The notes under the pieces: generated by a model
The model's database searches: none
Told to the model about the DNA's origin: nothing
What the model saw: only the letters and a program-made list of their open reading frames with translations
Translations under genes and position numbers: made by a program
Part shown: positions 27,764 to 35,248 of the stretch, piece after piece
How the letters are laid out: each line of letters begins with the position of its first letter
Position numbering within the stretch: the stretch's first letter is position 1
Origin: Polyangiaceae bacterium
GTDB taxonomy: Bacteria; Myxococcota_A; Polyangia; Polyangiales; Polyangiaceae
Direction: 5' to 3'
Length of the DNA stretch: 64,000 bases
Assembly (NCBI GenBank): GCA_025936045.1
Contig: JAICUB010000028.1
Location: 27,795-91,794 of the forward strand

Positions 27764-28390
27764 ATGGCTTCGCCCCGTAAGAAGGGCCAAGCCAGAAAGG
27801 CGATGTGGAGCCAGTCGCCCGTCCAGTTCCGCGAGCGGAGCATCGCGGGTCGCGGCGTGTTCGCGCGCAAGCGTTTCGAGCCGGGAGAAGTCGTCGTCGC
27901 GTACGCGCCGAAGCAACGCCGCATCCCCGTAGACGATCCGGAAGCGGACGTCGCCGCCGGAACCAAGCTCACGCTCTTGTCCGAGGGCGCGTGGGTCATC
28001 GTCCCCGACACGAGCGTGCCGGGCGGTTGGCTTTGCAACCACGGCTGCGACCCGAACGCCGCGCTCTATTCGAGCGGGGAGGGGCGGATCCAGTGCATTC
28101 GCAGCATCCTGCCGGGTGAAGAAGTGACGATTTTCTACGGCTGGGTGAGCAGCAACGAGCCCGAGCGCGACCCGTGTCTCTGCGGCGCACCGGCCTGCCG
28201 TGGCTTCATCAACTTCGACGTGAGCGATCACGACGCGCTGCATTTCGACGCCGAGTCGCCCGCGGGGGAGGCCGTGCGGCGGCGGCTCGACGCCTACGCC
28301 GCGTACCTCCGTTCGATCGACCAGGCGCAGGTGATCGAGACCGTCGGCGACAGGCTGCGGGAGCTCCGCGCGAAGCTCGGGCTCACATGA
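27764..28390 (+). CDS. SET-domain protein methyltransferase-like
   Basis: About 208 residues. SET elements in order are RSIAGRGVFARKRFEPGEVV, NHGCDPNAAL (the N-H motif of the SAM site), GEEVTIFYGW, and a post-SET-like Cys cluster CLCGAPACRGF. Bacterial SET proteins methylate lysines on proteins, mostly of unknown target. The C-terminal 50 residues are helical. The stop overlaps the start of the metallophosphoesterase gene (ATGA), so the two are translated together. Confidence 0.9.
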   Translation: MASPRKKGQARKAMWSQSPVQFRERSIAGRGVFARKRFEPGEVVVAYAPKQRRIPVDDPEADVAAGTKLTLLSEGAWVIVPDTSVPGGWLCNHGCDPNAALYSSGEGRIQCIRSILPGEEVTIFYGWVSSNEPERDPCLCGAPACRGFINFDVSDHDALHFDAESPAGEAVRRRLDAYAAYLRSIDQAQVIETVGDRLRELRAKLGLT

Positions 28391-29439
28391 GTCGAGGCCG
28401 CACGCTTCTCCGCCTCCTCGTCGCGGGCGCTGCGGCGTTCGGACTCTGGGCCGTGATCGTCAATCACGAGATCATCGCGTGGCCGGAGGAGGCGGAGAAG
28501 CGCGTCGCGACCGTGCTGGTCGCGTTCGTTTTGGCGGCGATCGCCGCCGTGCCGGTCTGGCTGCGCTGGCGCGGACCATGGACGCGCGCGGCGGTCGTCG
28601 TCGTGCTCGCGCTGCTCGTCGGCGAGCTCCGCCGCGCCTGGCTCCGCTACTGCGACGTGGTCGAGGACGCCGGCATCCCGCCGATCGAGCTCCTGCACCC
28701 CGTCACCACCATGGACCTCAAGCGCGTGCACTTCGACCAGCCGTTGCCCGGCTTGCCGGTCGCGCGCCTGCGCGTGCTCCAGCTCACCGATCTGCACATC
28801 ACCGAAGCTCTCCCGAGCGACTATTACGCGCGCATCGAGCGCGAGATCGCCGCGAGCGACCCCGATCTGCTGGTCATGACGGGCGACTACCTTTCGGCGT
28901 CGTCGCGCTTCCCGCTGCTCGAGCGCTGGCTCGCGGCGCTGCCGCGCGCCCGCTACGGCAATTACGCCGTGCTCGGCAACCACGAGTACTGGACCGATCC
29001 GGCGCGCGCGACCGCCGTCCTGACCCACGCGGGTGTCGTCGTGCTTTCGGGCAAATGCACGCTGGTGCCGATCCCCGGGAGCACCGGCATTCGACTCTGC
29101 GGCAGCGACTACCCGTGGGGTCCGGTTCTCACGCAAGAAGCGGTCACGGCGGGCGCGCCCGGAGATTCGCCGCTGTTCGTCCTCGCGCACACCTCCGAGA
29201 ACATGCCCAAGGTCCGCCCCCTCGGCGCGCGTGTCCTCTTCGCCGGTCACACGCACGGCGGGCAGATGCGCTTGCCGCTCATCGGAGCGGTCATCATCCC
29301 GAGCGGCCGCCGCTACGACCTCGGACACTTCGTCGTCGACGGCCTGCACCTCTGGGTCTCGGCCGGCGTGGGCGCCGATGAGCCGCCCCTGCGCATCTAT
29401 TGCCCGCCCGAGCTCGTCGAAGTCGACTTCACGCGCTGA
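28387..29439 (+). CDS. Membrane-anchored calcineurin-like metallophosphoesterase
   Basis: About 350 residues. Two to three N-terminal membrane helices come first (LLRLLVAGAAAFGLWAVIV, VATVLVAFVLAAIAAVPVWL, AAVVVVLALLVG). The phosphoesterase domain then has the metal-binding series LTDLHI, TGDYLS, GNHEYW, AHTSEN and GHTHGGQ. This matches the YaeI/Mpp branch, which includes phosphodiesterases acting on lipid-linked nucleotides. It is translationally coupled to the SET gene. Its substrate is unknown. Confidence 0.92.
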   Translation: MSRGRTLLRLLVAGAAAFGLWAVIVNHEIIAWPEEAEKRVATVLVAFVLAAIAAVPVWLRWRGPWTRAAVVVVLALLVGELRRAWLRYCDVVEDAGIPPIELLHPVTTMDLKRVHFDQPLPGLPVARLRVLQLTDLHITEALPSDYYARIEREIAASDPDLLVMTGDYLSASSRFPLLERWLAALPRARYGNYAVLGNHEYWTDPARATAVLTHAGVVVLSGKCTLVPIPGSTGIRLCGSDYPWGPVLTQEAVTAGAPGDSPLFVLAHTSENMPKVRPLGARVLFAGHTHGGQMRLPLIGAVIIPSGRRYDLGHFVVDGLHLWVSAGVGADEPPLRIYCPPELVEVDFTR

Positions 29440-29470
29440 GGGACGGCTTTCCTGCCGCAGTCGCGGCTCG

Positions 29471-29944
29471 CTACTCGAGCGAGGCGCGCAAGAACCAGGA
29501 GTGCTTCTCGAACTCCGTCACGATTTGCGTGAAGAGGTCGACCGTGTCGGTATCCCCGAGCTTTTCGGCGAGCGTACGCGACTCACGCACGCCGACCAGG
29601 TACTTGTCGAAGCGTTCGGCGAGCAGCTTCACGTGCTCGAGGTCACGCGTGGTTTCCTGCGGGTACTCGGGCAGGCTCGAGGCGCCGGCGACGTGGCGCG
29701 TGGTGCCGTACGCCTTGCCGCCGAGCGTGACCGCGCGTTCCGCGAGCGTATCGTTGTGCAGCGCGAGGCCCACCGCGAACGTTTCGAAGAGCGGGTGCAG
29801 CGACGCAAACTGCGGCCCCTTGATGTTCCAGTGTGCGACCTTGATCTGGCTGTGGAGGTCCAGGCCGTCGGCGAGGCGAGCGTTCAGCGCGGTGGCAATC
29901 TGCGCGCGAGCTTCGGGCGGGAGATGGCTGGGGCTCTGGTACAT
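29471..29944 (-). CDS. dps: Dps-family DNA-binding ferritin
   Basis: About 157 residues of one four-helix ferritin-like domain. The first-helix ferroxidase motif KVAHWNIKGPQF and the conserved HPLFETFAVGLALHNDTLAERAVTLGG segment (His, Asp and Glu ligands) are present, and EFEKHSWFLRASL ends the protein. Dps oligomers bind DNA and oxidise Fe(II) with peroxide. It lies downstream of a peroxiredoxin gene, and oxyR follows on the other strand, which fits peroxide control. Confidence 0.93.
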   Translation of the reverse strand: MYQSPSHLPPEARAQIATALNARLADGLDLHSQIKVAHWNIKGPQFASLHPLFETFAVGLALHNDTLAERAVTLGGKAYGTTRHVAGASSLPEYPQETTRDLEHVKLLAERFDKYLVGVRESRTLAEKLGDTDTVDLFTQIVTEFEKHSWFLRASLE

Positions 29945-30023
29945 GACGGTCTTCCTCTCGGTTGCTACTGCATAGGAACATGGTGCGCGGCTCCGCCGGG
30001 TACAAGGAGCAACTTTCGACCAC

Positions 30024-30046
30024 GTCGATACGCCGCTCCTATCGAC
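30024..30046 (-). terminator. Inverted repeat between peroxiredoxin and dps genes
   Basis: GTCGATA and TATCGAC pair perfectly around a 9-base loop. It lies 17 bases after the peroxiredoxin stop and about 80 bases before the dps start, both on the minus strand. It could terminate the first transcript or be a regulatory element of dps. No T-run follows. Confidence 0.4.
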
Positions 30047-30062
30047 CCGGCCGAGTCGAGCC

Positions 30063-30593
30063 TCAGAGCGTCGCTTGGCCGGGTTGCCAATTGCAGGGCG
30101 TAAGCTCGCCCGTTTGCAGCGCCTCGAGCGCGCGCAACACTTCCGGGACGCTGCGCCCCGTGTCGAGGTTGTTGACGGACACCCACTGGATCACGCCGTC
30201 CGGATCGACGATGAAGGTCGCGCGGAGCGCCACGCCGGCGTGCTTGTCGAGGATGCCGAGCTCCTTGGAGAGCTCGTGCTTGATGTCCGAGAGCATCGGG
30301 AACGGCAGGTCCTTGAGCGTCGCGTCGTGCTTTTGCCAGGCGAGGTGAACGTATTCGTTGTCGGTGCTCGCCCCGAGCACCTGCGCGCCCTGCTCTCGGA
30401 ACTCGGGCTCGCGCTTGCCGAACTCGGCGATTTCGGTGGGACACACGAACGTGAAGTCCTTCGGCCAGAAGAAGAGGACGAGCCACTTCCCCGGGAAGCT
30501 CTTGTCCGTGAGGTCGGCGAACTCCTCGCCGGGCGTCGTGCGCACCGCGGCGGTGAGCTTGAATGCGGGTAGTCGGTCACCAACGGTCAACAT
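30063..30593 (-). CDS. AhpC/Prx-type peroxiredoxin
   Basis: About 176 residues from ATG 30593 (MLTVGDRLPAFKL). The peroxidatic Cys is in FFWPKDFTFVCPTEIAEFG, with the Thr three residues before it conserved. A second Cys in TPCNWQPG near the end is positioned as a resolving Cys, so it is a typical two-Cys enzyme. It reduces peroxides in the cytoplasm with a thioredoxin- or AhpD-like donor. It is divergent from oxyR with a 113-base gap holding an OxyR-type half-box. Confidence 0.94.
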   Translation of the reverse strand: MLTVGDRLPAFKLTAAVRTTPGEEFADLTDKSFPGKWLVLFFWPKDFTFVCPTEIAEFGKREPEFREQGAQVLGASTDNEYVHLAWQKHDATLKDLPFPMLSDIKHELSKELGILDKHAGVALRATFIVDPDGVIQWVSVNNLDTGRSVPEVLRALEALQTGELTPCNWQPGQATL

Positions 30594-30690
30594 CTCGGTT
30601 TTCTCCTGCGGAGCGGGCTTGCTGCGCCCCACGAGAGGGAACTTGCCCCCGTTCCACTAATCAGTCGAGGACGATCTTTCGATTGGTGTG

Positions 30691-30705
30691 ATAGCGTACG
30701 GCTAT
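30691..30705. promoter_or_regulatory. OxyR-type box ATAG-N7-CTAT
   Basis: ATAG (30691-30694), seven bases, CTAT (30702-30705) matches the core half of the OxyR consensus, ATAG-N7-CTAT. CTAT ends one base before the oxyR start codon. A second half at the expected upstream phase is weak (CGAT at 30680-30683). The placement suggests autoregulation of oxyR and control of the divergent peroxiredoxin gene. Confidence 0.65.
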
Positions 30706-30706
30706 C

Positions 30707-31612
30707 ATGATCCGCGTTCACGACCTCTCGCTGCGCCAGCTCGAATACATCGTCGCCGTGGCGGACACGCTCGGCTTCCACAAGGCCGCGGCGGCGTGTC
30801 ACGTCTCGCAGCCGACGCTGAGCGCCCAGGTGCAGCTGCTCGAATCCGTGCTCGACGTGCGGCTCTTCGAACGGGATCGCCGGCGCGTGCTCGTGACGGC
30901 GGCCGGCGAGGACATCGTGGCGCGCGCGCGGCGCGTCTTGCTCGAAACGGAGGATCTGATCGCGGCCGCGACGCGCGCGCAGACGCCCTTTGCGGGCACA
31001 CTGCGCGTGGGGGTGATCCCGACGCTCGCGCCGTATCTCTTGCCCGAGGTGACGCCGGCGATCACCAAGCGCTACCCGGAGCTCGGGCTCGTGTTTCAGG
31101 AGGAGAAGACGGCGGACATCGTGAAGAGCCTCGCCGAGGGCACGCTCGACGCGGGCATTGCCGCGCTCGAAGCCGAGCTCGGCGATCTCGCGCACGCCGA
31201 GCTCGCACGCGACGATTTCGTGGTGGCGCTGCCGAAGGATCATCCGCTCACCAAGAAAAAGCAGCTCGGCTTGGACGAGCTCGAGGCGGAGCGCGTGCTT
31301 TTGCTCGACGAAGGGCATTGTTTCCGCGAACAGGCGCTCTCGCTCTGTGCGAAGGCGGAAGCCGACGTGGCGAGCTTTCGCGCGACGAGCCTCGCGACGC
31401 TCGCGCAAATGGTGTCGAGCGGCGCCGGCATCACGCTCTTGCCCGCGCTCGCCGTGCCGGTAGAGAACCGGCGCGGGCAGTTCGAGGTGCGGCCGTTCGC
31501 GAAGCCGGTGCCGCGCCGCACGATCGTGCTCGTGTGGCGCAAGAGCTCGCCCTTCGGCGCGGCGTTCGAGGAGCTCGCGGGCGTGCTCGCGCGCGCGCTC
31601 GCGAAGAAGTGA
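30707..31612 (+). CDS. oxyR: LysR-family peroxide regulator OxyR
   Basis: About 301 residues. The LysR-type winged helix is at residues 8-66 (LRQLEYIVAVAD, VSQPTLSAQVQLLE, LFERDRRRV). The regulatory domain carries C205 and C214 in LLDEGHCFREQALSLC, with the same nine-residue spacing as the redox pair of E. coli OxyR. Peroxide oxidises this pair to a disulfide and activates the protein. Neighbouring peroxiredoxin and dps genes are its natural targets. The neighbour downstream converges on it. Confidence 0.94.
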   Translation: MIRVHDLSLRQLEYIVAVADTLGFHKAAAACHVSQPTLSAQVQLLESVLDVRLFERDRRRVLVTAAGEDIVARARRVLLETEDLIAAATRAQTPFAGTLRVGVIPTLAPYLLPEVTPAITKRYPELGLVFQEEKTADIVKSLAEGTLDAGIAALEAELGDLAHAELARDDFVVALPKDHPLTKKKQLGLDELEAERVLLLDEGHCFREQALSLCAKAEADVASFRATSLATLAQMVSSGAGITLLPALAVPVENRRGQFEVRPFAKPVPRRTIVLVWRKSSPFGAAFEELAGVLARALAKK

Positions 31613-31704
31613 AAGCGGGCGAACCTCGACGGCGGGTATCTTTGCGCGGCGGTGACGTACGGCTGCGAAAGCCTGCGCGTGCGCTCGGAGCGGCGTGGTG
31701 CGGC

Positions 31705-33009
31705 TCAGCGCCGCGGGGCGTTCGGCTTCCGCCGCGACCAGCCGGCGCGAAAGAGCTGATCGAGGTGGCGCGTGCGTAAGCGGAGGACGGCCGCGGCGAC
31801 ACGTTGCTCTTGCGAGGACGGCGCGCTCGCGAGCTCGAGCTCGAGCGCCTCGTCGCAGACGGCGACGGCCGTCTCGAGCGCTTCGATCGGCCGAAAGCGA
31901 CGGTTTTCGTGGGCTTCACCCGCGACGAGCACGTTGGCGAGAAAGCCGAGCTCCTCGAGGCGCTCGGCGTAAAGGGCGGGGTCGGTCGCTCGAAGTTCGG
32001 CGAGCGCCGCCGCGAGGAGCGGCGCACCGGACGCGGGCACGAGCGCCGTTCGCAGCGGCTCGTCCGCGGCGCCGGCTTCGCGGAGGAGCCGCGTCAGGCC
32101 CTCGACGTCCGGAGCCGTGGCCGCCTGTTGCTTGCCTCGGCGCGCGGCTCCGGTGCCGGCGCTCGGACGTGGGGGACGGGCCGGCGCGACCGGTCGCGGG
32201 TCACGCGCGAGCTCGCGGAAGTACGCGCGCGTGACGGCGTCGCGCTCACCCGCTTCGGCGCCGCTTCGCGCGAGCGCGAGGAAGCTCCGGGCGTCGCTCG
32301 CGGCGACGTAACCCTCGGCCGCGCGCCGGTCGTCGCGTTCCGCGCGCGCGTCGGATTCGAGCATTTCGTCCGCGGTGAGCACGGCGTAGAGCCCGCCGTT
32401 GTCGTCGATGTACTCGGAGCTCGCGACCGCACAGCGCTCGAGGATGCGGCGGAGGAGCTCGTGATGGTCGCGGTCGAGCGCGACGAGCGCCGTGACGAGG
32501 GTGTCGAAGCTGCGCGCGTCGCGCGCGATCAGCCGAAATTCTTCCCACTCTTCGCAAGGGTTCGCGTCGAGCGCCTTTTCGACGAGCTCGAGCTCTTCTT
32601 CGTCGTCGCCGAGCTCGAGGCCGAGCCGGTCCATGTCGACGACGAGCACGAGGCGCGCCACCGCGAGAATCACGAAATCGATCGGCAGCTCGCAAAGCCG
32701 CTGCACCACGGCCGCCTCGCCCGCTTCGAACAGCACCTCGAGCCAGAGCGCGAAGCGGGTCGGATCGAAGCGCGGATCCTCGCCGACAGCGGCCTCCTGC
32801 CAGAGATCCTCGTCGAACACGCGCGCGAGCTGCTCGGTGCTGGCGAGCGCGACGAGCTCGCCGGCGCTCTCGAGGCCGATCGAGTCGACGAGCCTTCCGA
32901 GGACGGCCGGCGGGAGCTCGCGGACGGCGGCGACGAGTGCCGGGCTTTCGAGCACGTGGCGAAGGAGCCGTGTCGAGGAGGGAGTGCGGTAGCGTTCGAG
33001 CTTCGGCAT
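31705..33009 (-). CDS. DUF6178-like protein of unknown function
   Basis: About 434 residues from ATG 33009 (MPKLERYRTPSSTRLL). It is acidic and helical, with motifs such as ALASTEQLARVFDEDLW, FALWLEVLFEAGE, and SEYIDDNGGLYAVLTADEMLESDA. These resemble the DUF6178 family of Deltaproteobacteria, named here from memory without a search. A low-complexity Pro/Arg/Ala spacer (PVAPARPPRPSAGTGAARR) splits the protein at about residue 280. No catalytic motif is visible. The strand complementary to it also stays open, but it reads Arg/Glu-rich. It is divergent from the PEGA gene. Confidence 0.75.
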   Translation of the reverse strand: MPKLERYRTPSSTRLLRHVLESPALVAAVRELPPAVLGRLVDSIGLESAGELVALASTEQLARVFDEDLWQEAAVGEDPRFDPTRFALWLEVLFEAGEAAVVQRLCELPIDFVILAVARLVLVVDMDRLGLELGDDEEELELVEKALDANPCEEWEEFRLIARDARSFDTLVTALVALDRDHHELLRRILERCAVASSEYIDDNGGLYAVLTADEMLESDARAERDDRRAAEGYVAASDARSFLALARSGAEAGERDAVTRAYFRELARDPRPVAPARPPRPSAGTGAARRGKQQAATAPDVEGLTRLLREAGAADEPLRTALVPASGAPLLAAALAELRATDPALYAERLEELGFLANVLVAGEAHENRRFRPIEALETAVAVCDEALELELASAPSSQEQRVAAAVLRLRTRHLDQLFRAGWSRRKPNAPRR

Positions 33010-33111
33010 GCCGAAAATACGCGGCAAGTCGGGCCGAAATGGGAGCTAGGAAGCGCCGCGTCTTCTTGTTACGCTAGTGTTCAGTGGGTGGGGTTGGTAG
33101 CCTCCGTCCCC

Positions 33112-34092
33112 GTGTCGGGACTTTCGAGGAGTACTCCGTTCGCGTTCGTGCTGTTGACGACGCTCGTCGCGGGCCGCGCCCGCGCGCAAGCCGGCGAGAA
33201 CCAGGGCGCCGCGCAAGCGCTCTACGACGAAGCGCGCAAGCTGGCGTCCGCCAAGGATTTCGCCGCGGCCTGTCCGAAATTCAAGGCGAGCTACGACATG
33301 GACCCCGCGGGCGGCACGCTGCTCAATCTCGCGGACTGCTACGAGAACGAGGGCAAGACGGCGCTCGCTTGGACGACCTTCAAGGACGCGCTCGTCGCCG
33401 CGCAGCAAGACGGCAATCAGCCGCGCGTGGAGTTCGCGAAGGCGCACATCGCGTCGCTCGAGCAGTCACTCGCGTACTTGACGCTCGATGTGCCGAACGA
33501 CGCGCGGCTCGACGGGCTCGTCGTGAGCATCGACGGCGCGCCGCTCGCTTCGGCCGCGTGGGGCGTCGCGCTCCCGGTGGATCCGGGCAAGCACGTCGTG
33601 CGCGCGGAAGCGAAGGGACACGAGCCGTTCGAACGTTCGTTCGAAGTCTCGAAGGCGGGCCAGCGGGAGGCGGTGAGCGTTCCGCTGCTCGCGGCGTCCG
33701 GCGGCGCGGACGCGTCCGGAGCGCCCAAGCCCGTCGGGGGCGGCCATACCGTACGCACCATCGGCTGGATTACCGGCGGCGCCGGGGTCGTCGTGCTCGG
33801 CGTCGGCGGCTACTTCGGGCTCAAGGCGTTCTCGGATTGGGGCGATCGGAACGACGCGTGCAAGGGCGGCTGCACGCCCGAGGCCAAGGCAGCCGGCTCG
33901 CGCGCGAGCGACGCGGCGACGCTCTCGACGGTGCTGTTCGCGGTGGGGGTGGGCGCCGTCGGCGTCGGCGCCGGCTTGATTCTCACTTCGGGCAGCGGCG
34001 AGCAGACGAAAGCCGCCGCGCCGCGGACGTTCGAGGCGGGCGTCGTGCCAACTCCCGGGGGTGCGATTATCGATATGAGGCAAACGTGGTGA
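33112..34092 (+). CDS. PEGA-domain exported protein
   Basis: About 326 residues from GTG 33112; an in-frame GTG at 33088 would add eight residues. The signal peptide is FAFVLLTTLVAGRARAQ. A TPR-like region (AQALYDEARKLASAKDFAAAC, LLNLADCYENEGKTALAW) precedes one PEGA-like beta domain (GLVVSIDGAPLASAAWGVAL, VDPGKHVVRAEAKGHEPFE). Two hydrophobic segments close the protein. The layout matches the partial protein at the left window edge, so they are paralogues. Its stop overlaps the start of the next lipoprotein gene (GTGA). Confidence 0.85.
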   Translation: MSGLSRSTPFAFVLLTTLVAGRARAQAGENQGAAQALYDEARKLASAKDFAAACPKFKASYDMDPAGGTLLNLADCYENEGKTALAWTTFKDALVAAQQDGNQPRVEFAKAHIASLEQSLAYLTLDVPNDARLDGLVVSIDGAPLASAAWGVALPVDPGKHVVRAEAKGHEPFERSFEVSKAGQREAVSVPLLAASGGADASGAPKPVGGGHTVRTIGWITGGAGVVVLGVGGYFGLKAFSDWGDRNDACKGGCTPEAKAAGSRASDAATLSTVLFAVGVGAVGVGAGLILTSGSGEQTKAAAPRTFEAGVVPTPGGAIIDMRQTW

Positions 34093-35231
34093 GAGGCTCA
34101 ACTTTCGTTCGACCGGGTGCGGTGTTCGCGGCGGCGTTCGTGCTCGGCCTGACGGCGTCGTGCTCCAAAATCGTCGGCATCGGGGACACGAACGTCGAGT
34201 CGAACGCGGGCGCGGAAGCGACCTCCGGCGGCTCGAGCGGGCGAGGCGGTGCGGCAGGCAATCCGTCGACGGGGAGCGGCGGCACGGCCGGAGCGGCTAC
34301 CGGCAGCGGCGGCATGAGCGCGGGCGGTAAGGGCGGGACCGGAGCGCAAACGGGCGGCGGAACGGGTGGCAGCGGCGCGACCGGCGACGGCGGCGCTGGT
34401 GGCACCGGAGGTGGAAGCGGCGGATCCGGCGGCGCGAGCGCCGGCGGCGGTACCGGCGGCAGCCTGCCGATGGCGGGTAGCGGCGGAGCCAGCGCGACGG
34501 GCGGTACCGGTGGCACGGACTCCGCGGGCGGCGAGGGCGGCAGCACTCCGACGACGTGTCCGGCGCAATGCCCGCTCGACAAACCTTCGTGCATCGACGG
34601 CGCGTGTGGCGTACGTGGGCCCAAGCTCATCGACGCGGGCTCCTACTTCATCGACGCGACCGAAGTGACCGTCGGAGAGTACAAGGCTTTCACGGACGCG
34701 AGAGGCAACGACACGAGCGGCCAGGCGGGCGCTTGCTCGTGGAATACCGATTTCAAGCCGGCGGGCGATCCCGGAACCGACCCGAACCTGCCGGTCTCGT
34801 ACGTGGATTGGTGCGACGCCGCGGCGTTTTGCAAATGGGCCGATGAGCACCTCTGCGGCGCGATCGACGGCAGCGCGCTCACCAAGGACGAGCTCTTCGA
34901 CGCCAACCTGTCGCAGTGGTTCCAGGCTTGCGGGGCGGGCGGCTCGCACCCGCGGAACAACGCCGTCTGCAATTCCGTGAACGGTAACGGAGACGCCGTG
35001 CCCGTCGGCTCGCTGCCCGACTGCGAAGGGTACTATCCCGGGCTCTTCGACATGGAAGGCAACGTGGCAGAATGGGTCGACGTCTGCGACGCCAATACCG
35101 GCGAGAGCGACGTGTGCCACGCGCTCGGAGGCAGCATGGTCGACGGGCAGTCGTTTTGCAGCGAAGACTACGATTACTTTCTGCGCACCGAGACCGCGTT
35201 CACCATTGGTTTCCGCTGTTGCTCGGGTTGA
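34089..35231 (+). CDS. Lipoprotein with Gly-rich linker and FGE/SUMF1-fold domain
   Basis: About 380 residues from GTG 34089, which overlaps the stop of the PEGA gene by four bases. The signal ends in lipobox TASC. A Gly/Ser/Thr linker of about 120 residues (GGTGGSGATGDGG style) and a Cys pair (CPAQCPLDKPSC) lead to a formylglycine-generating-enzyme-like domain. That domain begins AGSYFIDATEVTVGEYKAF, continues through DMEGNVAEWVDVC, and ends TIGFRCC. The domain looks structural rather than catalytic, as is common for these surface lipoproteins. Coupling suggests the two proteins act together in the envelope. Confidence 0.88.
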   Translation: MRGSTFVRPGAVFAAAFVLGLTASCSKIVGIGDTNVESNAGAEATSGGSSGRGGAAGNPSTGSGGTAGAATGSGGMSAGGKGGTGAQTGGGTGGSGATGDGGAGGTGGGSGGSGGASAGGGTGGSLPMAGSGGASATGGTGGTDSAGGEGGSTPTTCPAQCPLDKPSCIDGACGVRGPKLIDAGSYFIDATEVTVGEYKAFTDARGNDTSGQAGACSWNTDFKPAGDPGTDPNLPVSYVDWCDAAAFCKWADEHLCGAIDGSALTKDELFDANLSQWFQACGAGGSHPRNNAVCNSVNGNGDAVPVGSLPDCEGYYPGLFDMEGNVAEWVDVCDANTGESDVCHALGGSMVDGQSFCSEDYDYFLRTETAFTIGFRCCSG

Positions 35232-35248
35232 ATCTATGATCTGCAGCA

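Noticed and set aside
31804..33087. Plus-strand frame running unbroken into the PEGA gene
   Set aside because: The part before the PEGA signal peptide is Arg/Glu/Val-rich and antisense to the DUF6178-like gene. The signal peptide marks the real start.
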